Positions 1-10,979 of a DNA stretch of 64,000 nucleotides are shown here, in pieces. The DNA lies in assembly GCA_021927905.1 (NCBI GenBank), contig BLLK01000013.1, forward strand, positions 1-64,000, given 5' to 3'. Below the pieces are notes generated by a model. That model worked only from the letters and a program-made list of their open reading frames with translations. It was not told the origin of the DNA and did not search any database. The translations under genes and the position numbers were made by a program. Source of the DNA: Chaetoceros tenuissimus. Taxonomy: Eukaryota > Bacillariophyta > Thalassiosirophyceae > Chaetocerotales > Chaetocerotaceae. Every line of letters starts with the position of its first letter. Positions within the stretch are counted from its first letter, which is position 1.

Positions 1-317
1 TGTTCCAAGTTCGTTACTTTATGGACTTAAATTAAAATATATTACAAAAAAAACCTTACATTTTTATTTTTCATAGTTATGAATACATGATTTACCCAAG
101 GATATTGTTCGCAAATCGCTCCTCGGGAAAATATATTGATAAAATTTACATTCATCATGAGGAAAACGCAACTTCTATCAAATTCTATAAGTTGCTTTCC
201 GCTTTCCGAAACAACATAATACTCTAGTCATATTATATTCAAGTGTTATGAAGTTTTTCTTTTTAATATTTAATCAATTTCTACCGTATAAAACAATATG
301 TTGAGAGAGTAGGAAAC
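1..317. other. AT-rich intergenic sequence
   Basis: No reading frame, RNA gene or repeat is visible here. The stretch lies immediately downstream of the transketolase stop codon and must hold its 3' UTR and polyadenylation site. Confidence 0.6.
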
Positions 318-2814
318 TTAGTTCATGCTCTTGATCTGTTCAGAAAGGTTCTCTGGGGTCATTCCGAGCTCAGTCATAACAATATCTCCTGGAGCAGAGA
401 ATCCGAATCTGTCAACACCTACAACTTTGGAAGCATACTTGTACCAAAGTCCGGAAACTCCAGCCTCCATAGCGATACGCTTGGTGCAGGAGGATGGCAT
501 AACGGACTCCTTGTACTCATCGGATTGAGCCTCGTAAAGCTCCATACATGGCATAGAAACAACACGTGCTCCTGGAAGATCAGCAGCAGCCTTAAGTGCG
601 TGCTGAACCTCAGATCCAGTAGCCATGATGATCAAGTCAAGATCCTCAGTCTCCTTCTTTGCGATGTAAGCTCCCTTAAGTGCTCCCTCACGACGCTCCA
701 TGTAGTCCATAGCATCGTTCTGGTCCATGTTCTGACGAGAGAAGACAAGAGCAGTTGGTCCTTCCTTGTGGGTAACAGAAGAAATCATAGCTGCAACAGT
801 CTCCTCAGCATCAGATGGACGCCATACGTTAAGGTTAGGGAATACACGAAGTCCAGAAACAGTCTCAACAGGCTGATGGGTTGGTCCATCCTCTCCAACT
901 CCGATAGAGTCGTGGGTAAGGATGTAAGAAACACGGTTGAGCTCAGCAAGAGCAGCAACACGGATAGTTGGACGGAAGTAGTCAACGAATACAGCGAAAG
1001 TGGATCCAGAAACCTTGAAAATTCCGTGGTATGCGAATCCGTTGAGGATGGATCCCATAGCGTGCTCACGGATTCCGAAGTACAAGTTCTTTCCAGCGTA
1101 AGTCTTGTCGAATCCAGCTCCGAAGTTTCCTCCGTCGTTGATGTAGTTACGGCAAGATCCGTGAAGATCAGCAGATCCAGAGATGTAGTTTGGTACCAAC
1201 TTAGAAATCTCTTGGATAGCAGCGTTTCCAGAAACACGGGTAGCCTCAGCTCCTGCCTCAGTAGCTGGGATAGCCTTGCACATGTCCTCAGCGGACATAA
1301 CATTGTCCTCAATAGCATCGGTGAGCTCCTTAGCCATCTCTGGGTTAGCCTCTGCCCATGCATCATAAGTCTTCTGCCACTCAGCATACTTGTCGTCATT
1401 TGCCTTCTGTACATCAGCGAAGAAATCTCTGGTTCCCTCAGAAACATACCACTTCTCATCTACTGGAAGTCCAATGTTCTTCTTTGCGTTGTCAACGTAT
1501 GGTACTCCAGCCTCTCCGTGAGCTGCGTTGGTTCCCTCAGTCTCTTCCATTCCCTTTCCGATGATGGTGTTACACTTGATGAACTTTGGCTTTCCGTTGT
1601 TGGAAGCCTTAGCAGAAGAGATAGCTTCGTTTACAGCATCAAGATCATGTCCATCAATGTCATAAACCTCCCATCCGTAAGCCTCGTATCTCTTAAGGAT
1701 ATCCTCAGACTGGGTGTATTCAGCCATCTTGTCAAGGGTTACCTCGTTTGCGTCGTACAAGATGACAAGGTTGTCAAGCTTCTCGTGAGCTGCGAAAGCA
1801 GCAGCCTCAGCGGAAACTCCCTCTTGGAAACATCCATCTCCAGCAAGAGCGAAAATGTGGTGATCGAAGATAGTGTGGTCTTCAGTGTTGTACTTAGCAG
1901 CAGCCATCTTCTCAGATGCAGCGAATCCTACAGCGTTAGCAACTCCCTGTCCAAGTGGTCCAGTGGTACATTCAATTCCTGGGGTGTTGTGCTCGGAGTT
2001 AGGGAATTCAGGGTGACCTGGGGTCATGGAGTGGTGCTGACGGAAATTCTTAACCTCATCCATAGGAAGATCGTATCCAGCAAGGTTAAGCCAGGAGTAG
2101 ATGAACATGGATCCGTGTCCAGCAGAAAGGATGAAACGATCACGGTTCATCCAGTCTGGGTGCTTAGCGTTGTATTGCATCTAGAGGAAGAATGAATGTC
2201 AATAAAAATGCTTGCATGATGGTATTTCATAGATATTTACAATCATAACAACTTACCTGTCCTCCGTAAAGGGTAGCTCCGATCTCAGCAGCTCCGAGTG
2301 GAAGACCCATGTGTCCAGAGTGTGCAGCAGCGATGGAGTCCATAGCAAGTCCACGTGCTTCGTTTGCAGCCTGAGCAAGTGCTGCCTTGGTATCAACATC
2401 AACAGCAGCAGACTTAAGAGCCATCTGTAGAAGGAAAGAGTATTGTTAGTAAGCTATAGATATCAAAGTAATTCCAAAGGTGCACCTAAGATGAAAGAAG
2501 CGAGAATCTTTTCTCTTTTCATGTTGTTGAACTTGTTCCATCTCACAGATCATTCACAAAAAACAACTATCTACAAAAATGATATGAACCAAGACAGCAA
2601 TTAGTGTCTAGGCATCAGATGCCATGAACATTTCCTTCTCAGATTCAGAGAGAATCTGTATTTGGCGATCACCCAGCTGAGAAAAAAGTCAGAGAAGCTA
2701 TGACAAACTCACGTTGCGTACAGCAGCTACAGAAGCAGCTCTGTTATTGATGGAGAAAGCGTTAACTCCAGCGGACATTGCCGCGAAGGTGAGTGCGAAT
2801 GCAGAGAACTTCAT
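318..2814 (-). CDS. transketolase, plastid-targeted
   Basis: Transketolase is the thiamine-diphosphate enzyme that moves two-carbon units in the Calvin cycle and pentose phosphate pathway. I read three exons on the minus strand: 2814-2713, 2424-2257 and 2180-318, joined in phase 0 by GT-AG introns of 288 and 76 nt, giving 710 aa. Exon 1 (34 aa) is a hydrophobic signal peptide ending in GVNAF-SINN, the ASAF-like plastid-entry motif of diatoms. The ThDP motif is GDG at residues 204-206 followed by YDANEVTLD. The family-diagnostic [11 protein letters not shown] and the [12 protein letters not shown] loop are present, and the length fits plastid transketolases. Codon use is strongly biased, as in highly expressed genes. 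Exon 2 starts with ATG directly at the splice site, so a shorter product without the targeting peptide is conceivable. Confidence 0.95.
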
Positions 2815-2986
2815 TGTTTTAGATAGTATTATTGATTGACAACTGAATTTGTGAGAAACCTGCATTAGAGTTTGAAGAAGGAAAGCAGTTGTCAAGCGAA
2901 AACAGAGAAGAGACCACATATCTTTTGAAATACGTATGTGGAGCCACGAAGCCAAAAAAGATTGCGTGTCGCACCATAAGGCAATC

Positions 2987-3016
2987 GTCACTACAAACGG
3001 AATAGCTTCCCTCCAT
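2987..3016. repeat. dispersed repeat, copy 1
   Basis: Thirty bases that match 4763-4792 at 27 positions, beginning GTCACTACAAACGGAA and ending CTCCCTCCAT on the plus strand. Weaker similarity continues upstream (GCACCATAAG against GCGCCAAAAC). Both copies lie just upstream of gene starts. Function is unknown. Confidence 0.6.
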
Positions 3017-3341
3017 GCAAATTCATCAAACTACCTACTTGACATGGATGACATGAGAATGCGGAAATTACAGGGGCATTTGAAAAACAAAAGAAACGTA
3101 GTGAAATCAGTTCTATGGTGAAATTTTTAAAGAAAAGTGTATTTTATTATGCTTCGTTGTTTCTTTATTATAGAAGTAAAATTGATGGTGCAGAAATAGA
3201 ACACTTTCATTTCAATTTTAAAAGATTTTGAAAGAATATCAGTGTCAGGAGACTATGAAGTGGAATGTCAAAAGATATTGTCCAGCAAAAGGAAAAAGAC
3301 AGTTCAAATTTCCATTGTAAAAATCTTTTTGTATGGTAGTA

Positions 3342-3349
3342 TGACGTCA
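3342..3349. promoter_or_regulatory. CRE-like palindrome TGACGTCA
   Basis: A perfect eight-base palindrome between divergent transketolase and panC. The core TGACGT/ACGTCA is that of the CO2/cAMP-responsive elements bound by bZIP factors in diatoms. Three further perfect copies occur in this window, also between divergent genes. Confidence 0.45.
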
Positions 3350-3565
3350 TGATTACGCAAATTTTTGTCCAAAAACAAGACTCGTGCGTACCAACAACTA
3401 GTATCGTACGCACTTGGTTATGTATTTTGTTGATTTCCAATATGGTAATTGCTCGAAAACTTCAAAATCCAAGCGATACGCAAAAGAAAAACAAATCTTC
3501 ATCGTAGTAGCTCCTCTCTAGAGGAGATAAATATCCACAACAAACATTCTCATTAATAAATAATC

Positions 3566-4501
3566 ATGACTATTAATTTACACAAAACAATACCAGCCTT
3601 TAGGGCTCTGCGAAGGACGATTTCGCCAGAGAAATCAATTGGTTTCGTCCCTACAATGGGGGCTTTGCATGCAGGTAAGATATTGGAACATTGCTTAAAC
3701 AAAATATACGTATCCAAATTTTACGAAATCTAACAATCTGCATTCATCCTAGGTCATTTGTCTCTCGTTGAAGCAGCAAGAAAAGATAATGATATCGTTG
3801 TTGCATCTATATATGTCAACCCAACTCAATTTGGGCCTAATGAAGATTTGGACAAATATCCAAGGCAATTTGAAGCAGATAGAAAGCTATTGGAAGAATT
3901 AGGAGTAGATCATTTGTTTTGTCCGAGTGAAATGTACACAAAAAATCATAGATGTTTTGTTGATCCAGTAGGTTTTGATGATTTGAGAGAAGGATCGGCT
4001 AGACCAGGGCACTTTAGAGGAGTGGCAACAATTGTGACAAAGTTATTCAATATCGTCAAACCTACCAGGGCGTATTTTGGTCAGAAAGATGCGGCTCAAT
4101 GTGTACTTATAAAAAGATTAGTTGAAGATTTTGATATGGATACTGAAATCAGAGTCATGCCTACGGTTAGAGAAAATGATGGTTTGGCAATGTCAAGTCG
4201 AAATGCTTATTTGAGTGATGAAGAGAGAGTGGTAGCAAATATAATCTACAAAAGTCTATCAGCGGCAAAAGAGGTTTTTGAAGGTGCTTTTGCTGGAAAT
4301 TTACCAATGGATTCAAATATTATTTCTGAAACTGTGATCAGCACACTAGAAACAGAGCCCTTGGTAAAGGAAATTGAATATGTCGCTGTCGATAGCAAAG
4401 AGACAATGGAGCCATTAAAAGAAATAGGACCAGAAGGAGCGATTGTTTCATTAGCTGTAAAGGTTGGAAAGGTTAGACTTATTGACAACTTTATCCTGTA
4501 G
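3566..4501 (+). CDS. panC: pantothenate synthetase (pantoate-beta-alanine ligase)
   Basis: The enzyme joins D-pantoate and beta-alanine with ATP to make pantothenate, the precursor of CoA. Two exons, 3566-3674 and 3753-4501, are split by a 78-nt intron inside the HIGH-like signature, which reads PTMGALHAGHLSLV only after splicing. The product is 285 aa, the normal length of the bacterial-type enzyme. Other family motifs are YVNPTQFGPNEDL, RPGHFRGVATIVTKLF, FGQKDAAQ and GLAMSSRN. ATG 3566 is the only start in frame upstream of the signature and leaves about 30 residues before it, so no long targeting peptide is seen; a cytosolic location is likely. It faces transketolase across a shared promoter. 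Confidence 0.95.
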
Positions 4502-5029
4502 AAAAAAATGACAAAGCATATGAAAACGAAAGTAGTGGCACCAACTGAAACTATCCTTCGTTTGGCCAGCAGCAATTTTATAGAAATGATGCATATTCTT
4601 TCTAATTATATTCGTATAATGTCCAAGACTATTCCAATATAATTTTTTAACCCATATGTTTAAAGTTTCATATCTATTTTACTAAAGTGCGCTCTCAGTC
4701 TCGCATTGACATTTTAATGGTAAGTCATTGGCAAGTATTATCTTCGCGCCAAAACAATTGAAGTCACTACAAACGGAAAAGGCTCCCTCCATTGAAGATG
4801 AAGTTTCACGCGTCTTCATGAAATGAAGAAAAACTGACGATTGCTTTCCTCCTTTCTTTGATAACCTTGATGCATTAAGTGCCAAACATAATCACTTCAT
4901 AGCTGTTATATATTCTGGCTGAATACCTCCCATAGCTACAAGATAAATCTCATTGTTTTTCTTCATCTTTTGGGGGAGAATTGTAAAAGTTTCGTACCAA
5001 TATATCTCTGAAAATATATATCTGGAAAA
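4502..5029. other. intergenic region, panC to threonine dehydratase
   Basis: Holds the panC 3' end and the promoter of the next gene, the second copy of the dispersed 30-base repeat (4763-4792), and an E2F-like site TTCGCGCCAAAA (4743-4754). The small minus-strand frame over the repeat is not supported as a gene. Confidence 0.5.
4763..4792. repeat. dispersed repeat, copy 2
   Basis: Partner of 2987-3016 with 27 of 30 identical bases in the same orientation, about 1.8 kb apart. It sits about 20 bases after an E2F-like site and about 240 bases before the threonine dehydratase start. Confidence 0.6.
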
Positions 5030-6875
5030 ATGTTCAAAATTCTTCGAACAAGTCAAACAAAGTCAATGCTCCGAGGGTTATCACGCCTCTCAAATGGCCC
5101 AGCACCTGTGCAAGTAATTAGATTTAAATCATCTCAACCAGTCGAAGATGTGGTGACATTTCCTTCCTCTGAAGATCCAGATCATGAGACACCAGTACTA
5201 TTGAATTCAAAAGAACATGCTGTTGGATATTTGAGTAAAATCTTAAATGCGAGAGTCTACGATGCAGCTATTGAAACTCAGCTACAGGAAGCAAAAAATC
5301 TTAGTGCAGTAAGTTTGGCATCATTGTGTATGTAATTTTCTGAAATATCATCTTTCTAATTTCTTCTCTAGCTTCTTGATAATAATATTCTTCTGAAACG
5401 TGAAGATACACAACCTGTATTTTCATTCAAAATCCGTGGAGCATACAATAAAATGGCACATCTTTCAAAAGAAGAATTGAGTAAAGGAGTAGTTGCTTGT
5501 TCAGCTGGAAATCATGCGCAAGGAGTTGCACTTTCAGCACGTAAGCTGCAATGTCATGCAGTAATTGTCATGCCACTTGCAACACCAACTATCAAAGTTG
5601 ATTCTGTTAGAATGCATGGTGGACCAACTGTCGAAGTTAGATTGTTTGGAAATAATTATGATGAAGCTGCTGCAGAAGCTAAGAGATTAGAAAAAGAAGA
5701 AGGAATGAGTATGGTGCATCCATTTGATGATCCTTATGTTATTGCAGGACAAGGAACAATTGGAGTGGAAATTTTGAAGGAATGCGTGAGCAAGCCTCTT
5801 GATGCAATCTTTGTTTGTTGCGGTGGAGGAGGAATGTTGGCAGGAATTGCAGCATATGTGAAGAGAGTAAGACCATCTACCAAAATCATTGGAGTAGAAG
5901 CTGCAGATGCAGCAGGAATGACAACTTCCATCAATGAAGGTGGTATTGCAACTTTGCCATCTGTTGGATTGTTTGCTGATGGAGCAGCAGTGAAAACTAT
6001 CGGAACTGAAACTTTCAGAGTCTGTAATGCACTTGTTGATGAAATGGTTACTGTAACAACGGATCAAATATGTAATGCTATCAAATTGACTTATAATGAT
6101 GCGTAAGTGCAAGAAGACAGTGAATTCTGCTGAAATTGATTCTTTTGTCTAATGACTTTTTTCTAGGCGTGTAATTCTTGAACCTGCTGGGGCATTGGCA
6201 GTTGCAGGATTGAAAAAGTATGTTGAGCAAAACAAAATCAAGGGGCAAACAATGGTAGCAATTACTTCTGGGGCAAACATGGATTTCACTAGATTACGAT
6301 TTGTGTCAGAACGTGCGGATGAGTCTGAAAAGACCCTAGTTGTAACTATTCCAGAAAGACCTGGAACATTCAGAGCTTTGTATGAACTCATTTGGCCAAG
6401 AAATGTAACTGCTTTCTCTTATAGATATGAAAGTGACAAACAGGCGAAAATATTGATTTCTTTTCAACCTGTAACGAATGTAGAAAATGATTTTGAGAAT
6501 GTTGTGAAAGCACTCGATGAGAATGATTTCAAGACTGTCGATGTTTCTGATAATGAGTTAGCTAAGGTTCATGTACGCCACATGGCAGGTGGAAGATCAG
6601 ATGTTCCAAAAGAAAGACTATTTAGATTTGAATTCCCTGAATCACCTGGAGCTTTGCAGCGATTCTTAGCATCCCTAGACATGTCCTGGAACGTTTCTTT
6701 ATTCCATTACCGCAACCATGGAGATGATTTTGGAAGAGTGCTTGTAGGAATTCAAGTTGGGCAATCATGCAAGAAACTTGAAGAATTTTTAGAGAAGCTT
6801 GGTTATTCTTACACTGAAGAAACTACTAACCCTGTATACCTCCAATTCCTAAAAGAGAATGGTAACGAGCATTAA
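5030..6875 (+). CDS. ilvA: threonine dehydratase, biosynthetic (isoleucine pathway)
   Basis: A PLP enzyme that deaminates threonine to 2-oxobutanoate, the first step of isoleucine synthesis. Three exons, 5030-5308, 5372-6102 and 6167-6875, give 572 aa; both introns are 63-64 nt with GTAAGT donors. The catalytic domain carries the PLP lysine in SFKIRGAYNKM, the substrate loop SAGNHAQGVALSA and the phosphate-binding CGGGGMLAG. The C-terminal third holds two ACT-like regulatory domains (starting ESEKTLVVTIPERPGTFRALY and RLFRFEFPESPGALQRFL), which in this family mediate isoleucine and valine control. The first 50 residues are basic and Ser-rich, as in a mitochondrial or other transit peptide, but no clear signal peptide is present. 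Confidence 0.95.
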
Positions 6876-7555
6876 AAGTTAAATTTAAATTATCGTATTA
6901 TGATCCTATTAAAAAGATTGTCTTGTAACTCACGTGAACACATGCTAATCATAATTTACAGCCATGAAAAGTTGTATTTTCTTTTGAGTCCTTTCTCCTC
7001 CTTGATGCCGTAGAAGGCTCTTTGATTGGCTGGTAACAGCATTAGACTACATTTAGAGTTTAGGCACTCTTATTCCATGGTAAGACCCCATTTGCTCAAT
7101 ACAAAAGGCGACAATTGCATAATATGAATATGTTTGGTAGAGACAATGAACTGATAGTAGAGAAAATCTACAGTCATTCATTCGGAGAGGATCTATTACT
7201 TCATAGTTTTATAGCTTCCCCCAGTCATGAGATCTATCCATTTGCTGTAGAACTTCAAAGCAAGCTTGTCATGAAGTATAAATTGAGAGGAATGCGAGCT
7301 AACTTGAAAATAGGCCTTTTCAAAATGAAAAATCGGTCATGGATCAAATGGGAACGATGTTCTTTTTGCTTCTTTTTGTTCTTTTGGCGCCAAACTTCAT
7401 TTCCTGCTTCTAACTTTCACTAATGCCATGAAACAAAAGGTTCAGTTACTCGAACGCTATCGCTTGCTCGAACCTTGCTTTGAAACCACTTTCATCTCTC
7501 CATTTCTTACATAGTTTATTATCTTCATAGTTTTCATATTGTCACGGCATAAGAG
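6876..7555. other. intergenic region upstream of MYND gene 1
   Basis: From about 7168 onward this region is repeated upstream of the second MYND gene (from about 9108), so it is part of the tandem duplication. It includes an E2F-like palindrome at 7382-7394. The reading frame at 7115-7423 lies in the duplicated non-coding part and is not conserved as a frame in the other copy. Confidence 0.6.
7382..7394. promoter_or_regulatory. E2F-like palindrome TTTTGGCGCCAAA
   Basis: A near-perfect inverted repeat matching the E2F/DP consensus TTTSSCGC on both strands, about 160 bases before the start of MYND gene 1. It is retained intact in the duplicated promoter (9333-9345), while the sequence around it has diverged. 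Confidence 0.5.
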
Positions 7556-8815
7556 ATGGGTAAAAAGAGTAAAAGAAGTAATCGAAAGGGCCGTTCTGTG
7601 ACTAACAGTAAGTTGAAATGATTAGATAGTTATACTTAGCACTAGACTTTATGAACACTCTCACAACAATTAAATCTAGTGTCTATGCTTAGTAGAAGAC
7701 TTGCGAAACTAGAAAAAGAGTCCGATGAAAGTTATCAAAACTGGTTATATTCCAAAGCTTCGAACAAGTTAAGGGAAGGCCTTGAGGCTATACAACAAGT
7801 TCAAGATGCAATGATGCTCATACATACTGGATTAATCGATTCTAGAGTGTTCGAAATGAAAGCTTCATTTTGCCAGAATCTCTTGATGCTAGAGTATAGT
7901 TCTTGTAGATTTGACAAAGTAATCCAAATCTATAATGATATTCAAATGTCACCTGAAATCGAAAAGGAAATGGTATTGTCTTTCATTTGTAAATTGTACG
8001 GTCGACTCGCTATGCTAAGACTAGATGCTTCAAATGAAAATAAGGACAAACTTGTCTCTCTTATCGAAGATCATATCTCTGAGGGAATGACAGCTCGTAA
8101 TGAAAAATACTTTTGTCTGGAGGCTGTGAGAGTACTAAGAAATTTGAAGGATTATGATGCATCAATCACTTTGTGCGAAAAGTTAGAGAGACTAGACCAG
8201 AGTGAAGTTGTGGCTGATTTTGAAATTGCAGTATCACATCTTGAACGATATCGAGAAGAGTATCATTGGCAGAAAGATAATGAGTTTGCCCTGGTCAGAG
8301 TCCTAGATGGATGGAAGGAGTTTTTTGATAAACAAAAACAGAATTTAGCGCCCAGACTTGGTACAATTTGGATGGTGTTTGCACAGAAGGACTATCTATG
8401 TCACCAAATAGATGACAAAGAATTATCTTCGCAATTTTGTCGCAATGCCATCGAAAATGTGGAAAAATACCTTGAGTGGAAATGGCACTTTGAGAGGCAT
8501 TGCTTTACTTGCAATCAAGCAGACACTCACTTTGTGTGTAGTGGATGTAGATTAGCGTGCTATTGTAGCCTCGACCATCAGCGGATGACCTGGAAAAAGG
8601 ATGCCGTTCAAGGAATGCTAATTGGTCACGAGATTCTATGCCCAATGATGAAAGCTTACAGAAAATGGAAGCTAGCGAGCAAAACAGGCGATCAAAAAGC
8701 TTTGAAACTGAGACGACGTCTGGATAGAGAATGTTTGTACTTCCTGTCTCATGGATTGGGCCTTGAAGACAAATGCTTTCGGGAGGAGGATGTACAAAAG
8801 TTACTTTCCTCATAG
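7556..8815 (+). CDS. MYND-type zinc finger protein, tandem copy 1
   Basis: Two exons, 7556-7607 and 7680-8815, give 395 aa. Exon 1 codes for a short basic start (MGKKSKRSNRKGRS) that resembles a nuclear localisation signal. The middle is helical and reads like degenerate TPR or solenoid repeats. The zinc finger lies near residues 310-350: CFTCNQ, FVCSGCRLACYC, SLDHQ, GHEILC. The usual second-to-last Cys is replaced by His (CSLDHQ rather than CSxxCQ), a pattern I associate with expanded diatom MYND families. MYND fingers bind proline-rich peptides in partner proteins; the particular role here is unknown. The intron donor GTAAGTTG and acceptor TCTAG are the same in copy 2, which fixes the gene model. 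Confidence 0.8.
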
Positions 8816-9474
8816 AATACATGCACATAGTTGTGAATCCAGCTTTCTTCCCATCATCGAATTATCTTTGTCCCAATGACTTTTCCACATGTGATTTCAT
8901 TAGAAAATGCAATATCTTTCTTGTAGCATACGAATACATGTAAATAGTAGTGAACTTTTCCAACATTTTCTTCCTTGATCCGAATGAATTTCTTTTTACA
9001 TATTTTAAAGCTTTGGAGAAAAGAAAAGAATTCAGTACTTGTCATCACATTCACTTTATTCTGGAATCTTAATAGCTTACGTGAGTACACCAGAAAACAA
9101 ACCTATACAGTCATTCATTGGGAGAGGCTATCTGACTTCATACTTACACAACTTACCTCTATCATAAGATCTATCCATAATCTGTTCATATTGAAAGTAG
9201 AACTTTGAAGCTAGCTTGTGGCGAAGTATAATAGAAATGAATGCGAGCCAACTTGAAAAGAGGCCATTTTTGAAAAGCAAAAGTCATTTAGGATTCAAGT
9301 GGGAACGGTGTTCTTTTGGCTTCTTTTTGTTCTTTTGGCGCCAAACCTATGAAATACTACCTCTTTTCACAACGACTCCGGTATTACCTTGATTTCAAAC
9401 CACTTCGATCACTTTCTGCATTAGTTCCCTAGCAATTTGTTTTGCAGATTTCGATATTTGTCACGGTATAGAAA
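8816..9474. other. spacer and duplicated promoter between MYND copies
   Basis: The first 290 bases appear unique. From about 9108 the sequence repeats the promoter of copy 1 and carries the second E2F-like palindrome. The small frames in both strands are not supported. Confidence 0.6.
9333..9345. promoter_or_regulatory. E2F-like palindrome TTTTGGCGCCAAA, copy 2
   Basis: Identical 13 bases to 7382-7394, about 130 bases before the start of MYND gene 2. Conservation of the site through the duplication suggests, but does not prove, a shared regulatory role. Confidence 0.5.
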
Positions 9475-10759
9475 ATGGGTAAAAAGAGTAGAAGAAGTAA
9501 TCGGAAGGGTCGTTCTTCGGTACAGAGTAAGTTGAGTTGTTTCGATAGCAATATAAATAGATGAACACCATTACTAACAAGTAAATCTAGTACCTACGGC
9601 TGATAGTCTGAGACAACTAAATAAAGAAGCCTTTAAAAGTCACGACAACCGATTATACTCCGAAGCTGTACACAAGTATGAGGAAGGTCTTGAGGCCATC
9701 AAGATACAATCCTCAAATACAATCGATTTATCGATTCTGGAGATTTTCAAAATGAAGTCTACATTTTCCCAGAATCTTATTATGATGGAATACAGCCGTT
9801 GCGGTTTTGACAGAGTTATTCAAATCTATAATGATATTCAAATGTCACCTGAAAATGAGAAGGTGCCATTGTCTTTCATGAATAAATTGCAAAGGCAACT
9901 CGCTATGCTAAGACTAGATTCTTCAAGTGAAAATAAGGACCAGCTTAAGTCTCTCATCAACGATCGCATTTCTGAAGGAATGAAAGGTTACAACGATTAT
10001 GACGAAATGTTCAGTTTTCTGGAGGCTGTGAGGTTACTTAGAAATTTGAAGTATTATGATGAAGCAATCACTTTGGGCGAAAAGTTGGAGAGACTAGACG
10101 AGAACGGAGTTGGAGCTGAATTTGAAAATGCAGTGTCTCATCTTGAACGATATCGATCAGGGTACCACAAGCAGACAGATAGTAGATTTCCCAATAATTT
10201 CTTACTACCAGTCAAAGATGCATGCTACAAGTTTGAAAATGGAAATGGAAAGGCTGAATGCATCAGAGGTGATGCATATATGATTATGGTCGCACAGAGC
10301 AACTTTCTATGTCACCAAATAGACAACAAGCAACATTCCTCACAACTATGCAGCAATGCCATCGAGCATGTAGAAAGATATCTTGAGTGGGAATGGTACT
10401 TGGACAGACGTTGCTTCACTTGCCTTCAAAAAGGTACTGCGACAGAAGTACAACTCGTTTGTAGTGGCTGTCGTTTTGCTTGCTACTGTAGCCTTGACCA
10501 TCAGAGGATGACCTGGAAAAAGGACGCTATCCAAGGAATGCGAATCGGTCACGAGATTCTATGTCCATTGATGAAAGCCTATAGAAAATGGAGGCTAGTG
10601 AGCAAGGAAGACAACGAAAGAGCTCTGAAACTGAGAAGGCGTCTGGATAGAGAGTGTGCGTACTTTCTGTCTGATGGGTTAGGCCTGAAGGACAAATGCT
10701 TTCAGGAGAGGGACGTACAGGAGTTTCTTTATTCACAAAATACATGCACATTGTTGTGA
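9475..10759 (+). CDS. MYND-type zinc finger protein, tandem copy 2
   Basis: Paralogue of the preceding gene, with exons 9475-9526 and 9591-10759 and 406 aa. The basic N-terminus (MGKKSRRSNRKGRSS) is nearly identical to copy 1 and the intron sits at the same phase-1 site. The middle helical region keeps blocks such as VIQIYNDIQMSPE. The finger is CFTCLQK, LVCSGCRFACYC, SLDHQRMTWKKDAIQGMRIGH, LC, again with His in the place of a Cys. The sequence is longer around residues 195-215 and in the finger linker. Both frames are fully open, so both copies look functional. The exact function is unknown; protein-protein binding through MYND is the family expectation. Confidence 0.8.
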
Positions 10760-10979
10760 ATCCAGTTTTCGATTGCAAAAACGCCTTGTGCCCGAATATA
10801 TTTTCTTATAATGTATAGAAGAACTGTTTTCTTTAGAAGGATGCAACGTATAGTAATAGTTTATCCAATTACAATCCTCTCCGTGGATGGAGTGAGTAGA
10901 ATATCGCTCGAATTGAAGAAAGAAAACGAAATAAATAGAGCTTAGCTTATGAATCAATTTTTAAACAGATAAACCTATC

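Larger units (their letters stand above)
2815..3565. other. divergent promoter region, transketolase / panC
   Basis: This 751-base region separates two divergent genes. It holds a TGACGTCA palindrome (3342-3349) and one copy of a 30-base dispersed repeat (2987-3016). The short frames inside it look random. Confidence 0.6.
7168..8830 (+). repeat. tandem duplication, unit 1 (promoter plus MYND gene)
   Basis: Unit 1 aligns with about 9108-10775. Shared blocks include CAGTCATTCATT, AGATCTATCCAT and TTCTTTTGGCGCCAAAC in the promoter, the first coding exon, the intron with its splice sites, and the second exon. Spacing between units is about 1.93 kb. Coding and promoter parts have diverged by many substitutions and small indels, so the duplication is not recent. 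Confidence 0.8.
9108..10775 (+). repeat. tandem duplication, unit 2 (promoter plus MYND gene)
   Basis: Second unit of the direct duplication described at 7168-8830, in the same orientation. It keeps the exon-intron layout and the E2F-like site. Confidence 0.8.

Noticed and set aside
525-2195. 556-codon plus-strand frame opposite transketolase
   Set aside because: It has no family motif and an odd Ser/Val-rich composition; the opposite strand carries an unmistakable enzyme with codon bias that explains the lack of stops.
7115-7423. 102-codon frame before MYND gene 1
   Set aside because: The region is repeated before MYND gene 2 but the frame is not kept there, so it is promoter sequence.
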